Source of the DNA: Prorocentrum cordatum
Taxonomy: Eukaryota; Sar; Dinophyceae; Prorocentrales; Prorocentraceae
DNA length: 64,000 nucleotides
Assembly (NCBI GenBank): GCA_963575745.1
Contig: CAUYUJ010010435.1
Location: 128,777-192,776 of the forward strand
Reading direction: 5' to 3'
Made by a program: the position numbers and the translations under genes. The notes below the pieces were generated by a model. The model was not told the origin of the DNA. It saw only the letters and a list, made by a program, of their open reading frames with translations, and searched no databases. Shown here piece after piece: positions 51,580 to 61,718 of the stretch. Within the stretch, counting starts at the first letter, position 1, and each line of letters starts with the position of its first letter.

Positions 51580-51722
51580 CGTTCGCCATCTTTCGTTCTC
51601 TCTCTCTTTCTCTCTTTCTCTCTTTCTCTCTTTCTCTCGCCCTTTTTCTCTTTTCTCTCGCCGTTTTATGTGTTTTGTTTTGTATTTTTTTTGTTCTCTC
51701 TCTCTCTCTCGTCTTGACCGAG
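51580..51722 (+). promoter_or_regulatory. candidate 3' splice site with 130-base pyrimidine tract
   Basis: Long CTCTCTTT tract ending CTCTCTCTCGTCTTGACCGAG|G. The following frame is protein-like. Confidence 0.5.
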
Positions 51723-51854
51723 GAGGCCCCGTTGCAATGTGACCGCGAGGACGTTGCGCGGTTCGCTTCCGATCCAGAGAAGGAGGTAGAGGATAATCAA
51801 GATGAAGGGGAAGACAGACGGAAGGAGGAGGAGGAGGGTGAGGAAGAGGATTGA
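51723..51854 (+). CDS. probable exon with acidic C-terminal tail
   Basis: The plus frame EAPLQCDREDVARFASDPEK, EVEDNQDEGEDRRKEEEEG, then EEED and TGA at 51852-51854. It joins 51240-51392 without a frame change through a GA-AG intron, continuing the same acidic composition. It may be the last exon of the gene. Alternatively a GT donor inside the GAGG|GTGAGG near 51838 could splice onwards. Function unknown. Confidence 0.4.
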   Translation, partial: EAPLQCDREDVARFASDPEKEVEDNQDEGEDRRKEEEEGEEED

Positions 51855-52256
51855 ACAGGGTTGAGAGAGGCGCACCTTTCGTGTGGAGTGGGCCCCTCAG
51901 GGCTCTGTTCCCGCTTGCCTCTTCGCCTTGCACGGGCGCCCGGCGAAGCGAGGCATTGCGGCACGGTTTTGTACGTTGCATGCGTGTAGAGCCCTCCGCC
52001 CATGGACGTCCCTCTTCTGAGTATCGTCAAACCGACCCCTGTCCCCATCCCAATCCCCGTCCAGATTGCCACCACTTTACCACCCCAGCTCGGGATGCCC
52101 CCTTGGAAACCAGAGGACAGCCTAGATCTTCATCCAGAGTGATAAATCGGCTAGTGAGGCCTGGGCCACGCGGTTCGGGATGGGTGCTGGATAAACGATG
52201 CTGATCTTCCTTGTTCCTCCTCACTTCCTCGGATGTGGTCAAGTTTTGATGTTGCC
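51855..52256. other. no gene recognised
   Basis: Unique sequence. TTCCCCATCCCAATCCCC-like runs near 52035. The start of a 3' untranslated region is possible if the exon at 51723 is terminal. Confidence 0.4.
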
Positions 52257-52400
52257 CGGGTCCGAAATCCGGCGCAATCTGGCTTAATCCCGCTTAGTCC
52301 CGCCTAATCCGGCTTAGTCCCGCCTAGTTGATCAGTCCCGCTTAAAGCGAGGCCCAATCTGGCGCAACAGCGCCCCATTGGGGCTTAATCCTCCTCAATC
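52257..52400 (+). repeat. CTTAGTCCCGCCTAATCCGG minisatellite
   Basis: About ten units of a 10-base motif (GGCTTAATCC, CGCTTAGTCC, CGCCTAATCC), with GGCGCAATCTGG at both edges. Confidence 0.85.
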
Positions 52401-52681
52401 TTTCCGACGGAGACCTCCCAGTAAGAAGGGCGTACACGTCGTACATGAATCCACGCTGGTTTCGAGATTTCGCAATGCGCGAATGTTCGTATCACGCGGC
52501 CAGTCTCGCGGGTCAAGGGGCCGTGCTCATGTACATAGTTGGGTGCGTACGTCCTTTGTGGGTTCCTTACTTCCCAACTCCTTGCTGCAGCCAGGGCGCT
52601 GCACGGGAGGAGCGACTCGGGTTTCGGTTGGGACTCGCTGTGCCCATAACTCGAAAAACAACATCTTGCGCAGACATCATT

Positions 52682-52844
52682 TTCAGGAGGGGGAAACACA
52701 CACAGACACAATTAATCGTCGATCCCCAGGAAAGTATGGGAAACTATGGGAAGTGGGGGGAATACGAAAATCCCAAACATATGCGAAAATGTTGAACATC
52801 CTGTTCGTTGTGTGTATTTATTTGTGTGTCCCTGGTCCCCTTGA
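52682..52844 (+). mobile_element. ~165-bp short element, copy 5
   Basis: Begins TTCAGGAGGGGGAAACACAC, contains ACAGACACAATTAATCGTCG and ATCCCCAGGAAAGTATGGG, ends TGTGTCCCTGGTCCCCTTGA. The flanks CATT/AATT are a near-match duplication. A TCCGCGCGG hairpin starts 13 bases downstream. Confidence 0.75.
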
Positions 52845-52856
52845 AATTTGTTTGTG

Positions 52857-52962
52857 GTCCGCGCGGTTTTCTCGGATCGGCGTTGGCCCCTCTGGCGGCG
52901 TTTTCAGTGTTGTTGTGGCGCGCGAAGGGGATTCCAGCGCCGAACCGAGAAATCCGCGCGGA
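52857..52962 (+). mobile_element. hairpin element (GTCCGCGCGG arms), copy 2
   Basis: GTCCGCGCGGTTTTCTCGGA and the inverted CGAGAAATCCGCGCGGA with a ~55-base loop (TCTGGCGGCGTTTTCAGTG). The tail CCGAGCAATTATATGTATG resembles that after copy 1. Confidence 0.75.
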
Positions 52963-54357
52963 AGTCCGAGCAATTATATGTATGTCATGTTTCGTTTGTT
53001 TATGCGCCTCAGTTTTTTACATGCCTGTGCCTCTGACGTTCCTCGTGCACTGGGCTCTCTCCGGGACCAACAAAGAGGGCTTCGTCGGTTGCAGGTCAGA
53101 GCGGAGGAAGTGAATTTGGCGTCCCTCGGACGTGTGCATTTACGATACAACAAAATCGCACGAAACGGAACACCATACACAGGGAACGGGCTCCGACCTA
53201 TTGCGAGTGACAGCGACTGCTGTAGTGGTGGCCGGGCCTTCGTCGAGTTGAGTGCTCATATTTGCTGTGCAAGGTCGGGGGAACAGTCTAGATCAGCTGC
53301 TGTCAGGCTTCTGTTGGACTCCCTCCAGGCGTTCGGGGCTGCCGCGGATCGCAGCATCCGAGATGATGCGGAAGGAGGGGTTTGGGGGGGGGTTGCACGG
53401 CGCGAAGGGGGCCCAAACGCACGGTGTCATTTTTTTTCGCAACAGGAGTCTCTTACGTCAGGGGCAGCGCTAGGAGCGGATGGGCCCAGCGGTGGGGGCC
53501 GCATCGACCGCGAATCGCCCACTCCTCGCGTGCGTTGTTTCTGTTGGCGGCATCGGGAGCAAGAGGGAGTGCCTCGGAAGGCCAGAGGCGTGGAAAGACC
53601 AGCGTGTTCGATGCTCTGTCGTGGCGCAGTCGGGACGCACGTACAGTCAACCCGCATAGGAAGGGTGAGCGATGTTTCCAAGATTTCCTTGGCGTCCTTA
53701 CATTTTGTCGGGGGTGGACAGACCTCCTACCCTGGCACGTCGATTAAGGAATTGGCCGTTGTCGGTTCGCGAGGGGGCGTCGCGGCCGTTATTTTGCGGG
53801 TCCAGGTCCGTCGGGCTCGGTCCCAGGCCGTTTTCATTAAGGGGAGGTTTACTAAAGAGAGGTTTGTCCACCGCCGATTTTGCCTTGCCCATTAGGTTTC
53901 GAATCTTCGAGAATCGTGAAGATGGCCTTTCCAGGCCCTCGCATCCTTGCCGCGCATCTTTACTCTTCGGGTTGACTGTAACGGGGGTGAGCCCCAGCGG
54001 GGAACAGCCAATCCCCTCTGGCCGACGCCTGGGTTTGGTGGCAGTCACGCGGAACTGACTCCCCCTTTTCCTCCGCCGACCCAGGTTTGGGAGCTAGTGC
54101 AGGGGGCCAGCTTGGGTTCGCGGCGTGGTCCTGCGTGATCAGGGTTGGCGCTGACACGGGTCAGCCCGTTCCTAAATTGCCGTCTTATCCATGCCCCGGC
54201 TGCTGCGTCCATTTCTGGACAACCAGATGCCTGGCCTCCAGGGGTTGCATGCCCATCTATGCCCATGCTCTGGCCCCTCGTGGGGTGGGACACGAACATG
54301 GGGCACGTCGATCGCCCATTTCGGGACAGGGGGTGTTTTTTTGGGGGGTAGTTCTGG
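52963..54357. other. no gene recognised
   Basis: One of the least repetitive stretches. A plus frame stays open from 52378 to 53895, but its sequence is not convincingly protein-like and it crosses two mobile elements. T/G-run artefacts occur near 53380-53440. A retroelement or gene remnant cannot be excluded, though no conserved motif was found. Confidence 0.4.
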
Positions 54358-54595
54358 GCCTCCTAGATGGGGTCCGAGCAGATGGGTCGGAGGATGGCGC
54401 GCATCGCCGATGCATCGACAATGCGGCTCGCTGTGGAGCCAGTGTTTCCCCACGCCGACGTCGCCGATGCATCGCCGATGCATCGCTGATGCATCGCCGA
54501 TGCATCGCCGATGCATCGCCGATGCATCGCCGATGTATCGGCGATGCGGCTCGATCCTCCGATCCCATCTACTCCGACCCCATCTAGGAGACCTC
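54358..54595. mobile_element. TIR element with GATGCATCGCC 11-mer array
   Basis: The left end TCCTAGATGGGGTCCGAGCA, continuing GATGGGTCGGAGGATGG, is the inverted complement of the right end (CGATCCTCCGATCCCATCTA, CTCCGACCCCATCTAGGA), about 38 bases with few mismatches. Inside, about eight tandem copies of GATGCATCGCC (54462-54548) form further short palindromes (GATGCATC). Partial relatives at 31413 and 40249. Confidence 0.85.
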
Positions 54596-56231
54596 TCGGT
54601 GCGTGGAGGAGGGGCACGCATTTGTTCATAGGAATTCGATGTATGATTTGTTGTGATGCTCGGTCCCCGGAAGTCCCTATTCCTTCCCCAGAGCCAGAGC
54701 CCGAGTTGTCTTCAGGGCGGTCCCGAAGCCTAGCGAGGCCCCCAGAGGCCGGAAAGTGCAACAAACATTGTTTTAAGTTGCCACGGCGTGAGCACGTCTC
54801 GGCTAGCATCTCCGAAGTCGAGCGTGGCCCACAGAAGACCAGTCGGGGTATTGTATTTAGGGGGCCACATGCGAATCCTACCCCTATTCCAAATCCCTTA
54901 GTGATCGTCCCCCGGGTCAGGTTTTTTTTTCTGGTGTTTTCTGTGTAACTGGGGGGGTCAGTTTGTTCGGGAGCTCCCGAGCGAAGTGAATCCCCACCCT
55001 CCCCCTCAGAAATCGTGCGGGGCAGGGGTTGGGTTCGCGCGTCGCCCCCCGAACAGATTTGCTTCAGCGCTGACGCCCTTGTGAATCCTGGCCGCTGGAC
55101 CAGGCCTCCACCTCCCAGGGGGGGACACGGCAGCAAGATGGATGGGCAAAAGGCGTGCCTGTGGGAAGGCGGGGGCGGGGAAAACGCAATGACATCAACA
55201 GACACGCTGGTCTTTGAAACCAGGCATTTCTGGATGCCCAGGCCCCAATCTATTTCAGGCGCCGTCCTGCTTCGAGCACCGAGGCGCTTTTGCCGTGTCT
55301 TGCCATTCTCTGGAAAGGTCCGCCTTCCTGCTTCATTTTGTCACCTACTTCTTTCGACTGACCTGTGAGCATCAGATGTCCGGAGCTCTGCGCGAACTTG
55401 TTGGACCTACGTTGGCAGGGCCTCAGGCGCCGCCCTTGGCACGCTTCGCACGCCAGGGGGGGGTGGGCGGTTCAGCGCAGATCCGAATCATCAACGAAGA
55501 CCGCGGATGTTGCATGGGTACGCCAGACGTCGTAATCAATGGGAGGGCAATCTCAGACCCCCCCAGACCAACCATGAAAGGGCGGCCATGGCCCAGACCC
55601 ATTGGGACCTTCCAAGACGGCTCAAATCAGATCCCCCTCACACATCAGACCCCCTCCCATTTTATTTCAGTTGCTCACGCCATTCCGCCGACCCCTACAA
55701 GGAGTGAGTATTTGAGACGATCTGGGAAGTTCTATCTTGGGTCAGAAGCCTCCTGGATGAATATGAGGTTCTCTTGGCATGCCTCTCTGGGGCCTCTCGG
55801 AGAACTCTGGGGGGCATCTGGGCGAGGCTTTTTGGGGCCTCGTTGAGGCCTCTGGGGTCCCCCGGGGGCCTTACCGTCGGTATCCGCGGTTTGGTCAGTT
55901 CGGCTGCCTCGCGCGCGGGGGAAAAAATAAATCACCTTCTTTTTGGCCGCTGCTCCTGCGGATGAGGGCGGGGGAGGATCGCCCAGGCGACCTCCTGGCG
56001 CCATCCGGAGTAGGACGGCAACGGGAGGAGAAGAGGAGAGTAGAGGAAGCTGTGTGGGGAGGGCGTAGAGGACGGGGTGCGGGGGGAGAGTGAGGAGGGA
56101 TTCTTTCCCATCCTCCTCCCGCACCCTCTCCTCCCCTCGTTCTTGCTCCGAGGGAGGAGGAGAAGCAGGAGAAGATGGAAGGACCCAGACCCCCGACGTC
56201 ATTATTTGTCCACTGTCGACCCCCAGAGGTA
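54596..56231. other. no gene recognised
   Basis: Mostly unique. 55381-55500 resembles a degenerate TCCGCGCGG hairpin (CCTCAGGCGCCGCCCTTGGC, CAGATCCGAATCATC). CAGACCCC motifs recur at 55550-55665, followed by a pyrimidine-rich TTTTATTTCAG|TTGC acceptor-like site (about 55673) with no clear exon after it. Confidence 0.4.
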
Positions 56232-56315
56232 TCGACCCCTTCCGCAGGACTGGCACTTATGCCGAGCGGTTTTCTGATGGCCCTTGGGGGGCCTGGCGAG
56301 GGTCCACAGAGGCGG
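56232..56315 (+). repeat. left arm of a 2-kb inverted pair
   Basis: CCCTTCCGCAGGACTGGCAC, GAGCGGTTTTCTGATGGCCC and GCGAGGGTCCACAGAGG align with the reverse complement of 58189-58266 at about 70% by eye. The pair encloses all the GGA/GAT tracts of this region and one Cys-rich exon candidate. Confidence 0.55.
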
Positions 56316-56469
56316 ACAAAAGCTAGACATTGGCCCCATGTCATGTTTCTGTTAATGCAGTACGGGGGTCTTGGGAGGCTGGGGGCAGGAGTTTCGGCAC
56401 CACCCCCGGGGCGAGGAGGAGGAGGCTGGCGCCTGCGAGCGGGAGCACGGCCTGGCAGAGGAGGATGAA

Positions 56470-57032
56470 GGGGAGGATGAATAAGAGGAGGAGGAGGAGG
56501 AGGAGGAGGAGGAGGAGGAGGAGGAGGAGTTGGAGGATGAGGAGGGGAGGAGGAGGAGGAGGAGCGGCGGGGAGGGGGAGGAGGAGGAGGGAGGAGGAGG
56601 AGGAGGAGGGAGGAGGGAGGAGGAGGAGGAGGAGGAGGCGGAGGAGGAGGAGGAGAGGAGGGAGGGGGTGAGGAGGAGAGGAGGAGGCGAGGGGGCGAGG
56701 GGGCGAGGAGGCGAGGAGGAGGAGGAGGAGGAGGAGAGGAGGAGGAGGAGGAGGAGGAGGAGGAGGGGAGGAGGAGGAGCAGGAGGAGGAGGAGGAGGAG
56801 GAGAAGGAGGAAGAGGACGAGGACGAGGCCGAGGACTTGGACGAGGGGGAGGACGAGGAGGAGGACGAGGAGGAGGAGGGGGAGGAGGCGGAGGAGGAGG
56901 AGGAGGGGCATGGCTGCAACCTTAAGTGAGGTACTCATGCCACGATCCGAGGTCCGAGGAGGAGGGGGGGAGGAGAGTGGAGGAGGGGATAATGTGGAGT
57001 GAAGAGGACGAGGAGGAGGAGGAGGAGAAGGA

Positions 57033-57065
<33 letters not shown>

Positions 57066-57534
57066 GTTGGAGGAGTTGGAGGAGTTGGAGGAGTTGGAGG
57101 AGGAGGAGGAGGAGGAGGGAGGAGGAAGAGGAGGAGGAGGAGGAAGGTGTTGATGATGATGATGATGATGATGCTGATGATGCTGCTGATGATGATGATG
57201 CTGCTGCTGATGATGATGAAGATGATGATGCTGCTGATGATGATGTTGATGATGATGATGCTGATGATGATGCTGATGATGATGATGATGCTGATGTTGA
57301 TGATGATGATGATGATGAGGAGGAGGATGATGATGCTGATGACGATGATGATGCTGATGATGATTATGATGATGATGATGCTGATGCTGATGCTGATGAT
57401 GATGATCATGATCATGATCATGATCCTGATCATGATGATGATGATGATGCTGATGATGATGATGATCATGATCATGATCATGATCACGATCATGATGATG
57501 GTGATGATGATGATGCTGATGATGATGCTGCTGC

Positions 57535-57615
<81 letters not shown>

Positions 57616-57886
57616 CGAGGAGGAGGAGGAGGAGGAGGAGGAGGAGGAGGAGGAGGAGGAGGAGGAGGAGGAGGAGGAGGGAGGAGGGAGGAGAGGAGGG
57701 AGGAGGGGGAGGAGGGAGGAAGGAGGGAGGAGGGAGGAGGGAGGAGGGAGGAGGGGAGGGGAGGAGGGAGGAGGGAGGAGGGAGGAGGGCGAGGAGGAGG
57801 AGGAGAAGGGAGGAGGAGGAGGAGGAGGAGGAGAAGGAGGAGGAGGAGGAGGAGGGAGGAGCAGCAGCAGCAGCAGCAACAGCAGG
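56470..57886 (+). repeat. 1.4-kb GGA-GAT-GGA-CAG composite tract
   Basis: GGA 56470-56912; unique 45 bases; GGA 56957-57150 with (GGAGTT)n at 57063-57095; GAT 57150-57615 with GATCATGATCATGATC patches; GGA 57615-57857; CAGCAG 57858-57886. Same GGA-GAT-GGA order as 34.4-36.4 kb. Confidence 0.97.
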
Positions 57887-57923
57887 CGAAGATGGAAGGA
57901 CGCCCCCTGACGAGGAGGACGAG

Positions 57924-58007
57924 GCCAGCGCATGCGAGCGGGCGCACGACCTGGTGCTGAGCCAGTGCCCAGGGTGCAGCGAGTGCCCCCTGCGCAGCGC
58001 TTGCCCG
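57924..58007 (+). CDS. possible exon: second half of a CERAHDLVLSQCP Cys-rich domain
   Basis: The plus frame reads ASACERAHDLVLSQCPGC, SECPLRSACPG. This complements the half-domain at 50890-50973 (..AVGHLFQ + ASACERAHDLV..). The acceptor is GACGAG|G. If spliced to 50973 the intron would be 6,950 bp, but the intervening exon-like 51240-51854 with a stop argues the halves may belong to different copies of the gene. The frame stays open to about 58241 with Arg/Pro-rich sequence that is probably not coding. Confidence 0.4.
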
Positions 58008-58188
58008 GGCGCGGCCCCGGAGGCGCGCGCGCGCGCGCCGCCGTCTCGGGGGCCCTCCGGGCGTCGGTGGCCGAGGCCGCTCGAGCCGAGGTCCGTCGGT
58101 CGGTCGCGTCGGGTCGTCGAGCCGCCAAGCCCCAGATGTGCTCGCGTCGCGAAAAAATCAGGACGGGAGGTTGTTCGCCGTTTTCAAC

Positions 58189-58266
58189 CTCTGGGGGGCC
58201 CTCACCGGGCCCCAGGGCCATACAAGAACGACACAGGATGAAGCGGTCCTGGGGAAGTGGTCGAGA
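58189..58266 (-). repeat. right arm of a 2-kb inverted pair
   Basis: Reverse complement begins CTCGACCACTTCCCCAGGAC, then CGTTCTTGTATGGCCCTGGG and CGGTGAGGGCCCCCCAGAGG. Pairs with 56232-56315. Confidence 0.55.
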
Positions 58267-58625
58267 TTTCGGGGGACCGCGCATTGGAAGTTGGAATGTC
58301 GCATGTCTGGGGCTTGCGTGCAGTGTGTTTGGTGCAGATGTGTCGGCGGCGAGGGGTGCAACCGTTTAGGAATTGCTTGGAATTGCGGGTGTTTTACTCC
58401 GCACATATTCCCCACATGTTTCGTGGGGTTCTGGTTTTCTTCCCTGCGGCGGCGCACCCGCGTCTCCTCCTCCCCTCCTCCTCTTCATTCCTCTCCTCAA
58501 CCCGCGGTCAACACATGCACGGCAAGTACATGAGACACGCGTCTACATACAGCCGCACGCATGCACACACTCGCACACACAAGACGCATGTTCACTGCAT
58601 CATACACCCAAGACGTCTGCACAAA
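58267..58625. other. no gene recognised
   Basis: Unique sequence, then TCCTCCTC at 58470-58495 and a loose (CACACG)n patch at 58555-58585 just before the 90-bp array. Confidence 0.5.
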
Positions 58626-61136
58626 TCTGTGAGGGTCGTCCAGGGCACAGCAGGCATGGCAGATTCTCGACACCGTAGGGGGTGCGCAGGGGGTGGTTTC
58701 TCACCGCGGCCGCTATCCGTGACGGTCGTCCAGGGCACAGCAGGCAGGGCATATTCTCGACACCAGAGGGGATGCGCAGGGGGTGGTCTCTCACCGCGGC
58801 CGCTATCCGTGACGGTCGTCCAAGGCACAGCAGGCATGGCATATTCTCGACACCAGAGGGGGTGCGCAGGGGGTGGTCTCTCAACGCGGCCGCTATCCGT
58901 GACGGTCGTCCAGGGCACAGCAGGCATGGCATATTCTCGACACCAGAGGGGGTGCGTAGGGGCTGGTCTCTCACGGCGGCCGCTATCCGTGACAGTCGTC
59001 CAGGGCACAGCAGGCATGGCATATTCTCGACACATAGGGGGTGCGCAGGGGGTGGTCTCTCACCGCGGCCGCTATCCGTGACGGTCGTCCAGGGCACAGC
59101 AGGCATGGCATATTCTCGACACCATAGGGGGTGCGCAGGGGGTGGTCTCTCACGCGGCCGCTATCCGTGACGGTCGTCCAGGGCAGGCAGCAGGCATGGC
59201 GCGGCCGCTATCCGTTCGTCTGGCAGGTAGGGGGTGCGCAGGGGGTGGTCTCTCACCGCGGCCGCTATGCGCAGGGGGTGGTCTCTCACCGCGGCCGCTA
59301 TCCGTGCCAGGGCACAGCAGGCATGGCATATTCTCGACACCATAGGGGGTGCGCAGGGGGTGGTCTCTCACCGCGGCCGCTATCCGTGACGGTCGTCCAG
59401 GGCACAGCAGGCATGGCATATTCTCGACACCATAGGGGGTGCGCAGGGGTGGTCTCTCACCGCGGCCGCTATCCGTGACGGTCGTCCAGGGCACAGCAGG
59501 CATGGCATATTCTCGACACCATAGGGGGTGCGCAGGGGGTGGTCTCTCACCGCGGCCGCTATCCGTGACGGTCGTCCAGGGCACAGCAGGCATGGCATAT
59601 TCTCGACACCATAGGGGGGTGCGCAGGGGGTGGTCTCTCACCCATCTCGATAGACGGTGTCCAGGGCAGTCATAGGGGTGCGCAGGGGGTGGTCTCTCAC
59701 CGCGGCCGCTATCCGTGACGGTCGTCCAGGGCACAGCAGGCATGGCATATTCTCGACACCATAGGGGGTGCGCAGGGGGTGGTCTCTCACCGCGGCCGCT
59801 ATCCGTGACGGTCGTCCAGGGCACAGCAGGCATGGCATATTCTCGACACCGTAGGGGGTGCGCAGGGGGTGGTCTCTCACCGCGGCCGCTATCCGTGACG
59901 GTCGTCCAGGGCACAGCAGGCATGGCATATTCTCGACACCATAGGGGGTGCGCAGGGGGTGGTCTCTCACCGCGGCCGCTATCCGTGACGGTCGTCCAGG
60001 GCACAGCAGGCATGGCATATTCTCGACACGTAGGGGGTGCGCAGGGGTGGTCTCTCACCGCGGCCGCTATCCGTGACGGTCGTCCAGGGCACAGCAGGCA
60101 TGGCATATTCTCGACACCATAGGGGGTGCGCAGGGGGTGGTCTCTCACCGCGGCCGCTATCCGTGACGGTCGTCCAGGGCACAGCAGGCATGGCATATTC
60201 TCGACACCATAGGGGGTGCGCAGGGGGTGGTCTCTCACCGCGGCCGCTATCCGTGACGGTCGTCCAGGGCACAGCAGGCATGGCATATTCTCGACACCAT
60301 AGGGGGTGCGCAGGGGGTGGTCTCTCACCGCGGCCGCTATCCGTGACGGTCGTCCAGGGCACAGCAGGCATGGCATATTCTCGACACCATGCGCAATGGG
60401 TGGTCTCTCACATCCGTGACGGTCGTGCAGGGCACAGCAGGCATGGCATATTCTCGACACGGGGTGCGCAGGGGTGGTCTCTCACCGCGGCCGCTATCCG
60501 TGACGGTCGTCCAGGGCACAGCAGGCATGGCATATTCTCGACACCATAGGGGGTGCGCAGGGGGTGGTCTCTCACCGCGGCCGCTATCGGTGACGGTCGT
60601 CCAGGGCACAGCAGGCATGGCATATTCTCGACACCATAGGGGTGCGCAGGGGGTGGTCTCTCACCGCGGCCGCTATCCGTGACGGTCGTCCAGGGCGCAG
60701 CAGGCATGGCATTCTCGGGGGGTGCGCAGGGGGGGTCTCTCACCGATCACGGTCGTCCAGGGCACAGCAGGCATGGCATATTCTCGACACCATATAGGGG
60801 GTGCGCAGGGGGTGGTCTCTCACCGCGGCCGCTATCCGTGACGGTCGTCCAGGGCACAGCAGGCATGGCATATTCTCAACACCATAAGGGGGTGCGCAGA
60901 GGGGTGGTCTCTCACCGCGGCCGCTATCCGTGACGGTTGTCCAGGGCACAGCAGGCATGGCATATTCTCGACACCATAGGGAGTGCGCAGGGGGTGGTCT
61001 CTCACCGCGGCCGCTATCCGTGACGGTCGTCCAGGGCGCAGCGGGCATGGCATATTCTCGACACCATAAAGGGGGTGCGCAGGGGGTGGTCTCTCACCGC
61101 GGCCGCCATCCGTGACGGTCGTCCAGGGCACAGCGG
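58626..61136 (+). repeat. 90-bp satellite array, about 28 units
   Basis: Each unit contains GGTCGTCCAGGGCACAGCAG, GCATGGCATATTCTCGACAC, CATAGGGGGTGCGCAGGGGG, TGGTCTCTCACCGCGGCCGC and TATCCGTGAC. Most units differ by one or two bases, so the array is young. Truncated units occur near 59180-59310, 59640-59690, 60385-60475 and 60705-60760. Because 90 is divisible by three, stop-free frames of up to 436 codons run through on both strands; these are not evidence of a protein. Confidence 0.98.
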
Positions 61137-61310
61137 TATCGGCGGGGCAACGGCCACCAACATCATTATCACATGCTTCACGTCAGCTCTCATCACTCCA
61201 GCCATAATATAGGTATGTGGGGTTCTTCGGTAGCGTAATGGCGGGGGGGGTGAACTATTGCATGGGCGAAAACGTTTGGTGAATAAAGGCGCACGAGGAT
61301 GATAAAGGAG
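61137..61310. other. no gene recognised
   Basis: Unique flank of the satellite, with a G-run near 61245. Confidence 0.5.
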
Positions 61311-61430
61311 GGAGGAAGGAGGAGGAGGGGGAGGAGAAGGAGGAGGAAGAGGAGGTGGAGGAGGAGGAGGGGGAGGAGGAGGAGGAGGGGGAGGAGGAGG
61401 GGGAGGAGGAGAAGGAGAAGGTGGGGTCAG
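61311..61430 (+). repeat. (GGA)n tract
   Basis: GGA with GGGGGAGG and GAAGGAG interruptions. Confidence 0.95.
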
Positions 61431-61718
61431 ACAGTGCTCTATTGAAAACGAGTGCCCAACACAGGAGGGTTGGTGGCGTCCCTTGCGCACCCGTGCTGGC
61501 CTGCCTCCTCGGCGGGCCATCCCAGGAAAAGACAGCAGGTGAAGACATTCCGCCGACCCCCGATGGGGGGTACAGAAAATCCGCCGACCCCGGAAGGAGG
61601 TAGATCTGCTTGCCCCCAGAGGGGGTAAAAAGCCAACCCTCACAGGCCGAATGCGTTACGACACGGCTGGGCACGAATTGGCCGGGTCGTATGCCCTCTC
61701 AGGCCGCTAACGGCTGGG

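Noticed and set aside
52378-53895. 505-codon plus-strand ORF
   Set aside because: It begins in a minisatellite and crosses two mobile elements. The composition is not protein-like and no motif is conserved.
59150-60460. 436-codon minus-strand ORF with a 30-residue repeat
   Set aside because: A 90-bp unit without stops gives open frames automatically on both strands. No start context, codon bias or domain supports translation.
58626-61136. NotI octamers as cloning or adaptor artefact
   Set aside because: Each octamer is embedded at a fixed place in a native 90-bp unit that varies by mutation. No vector sequence is nearby.
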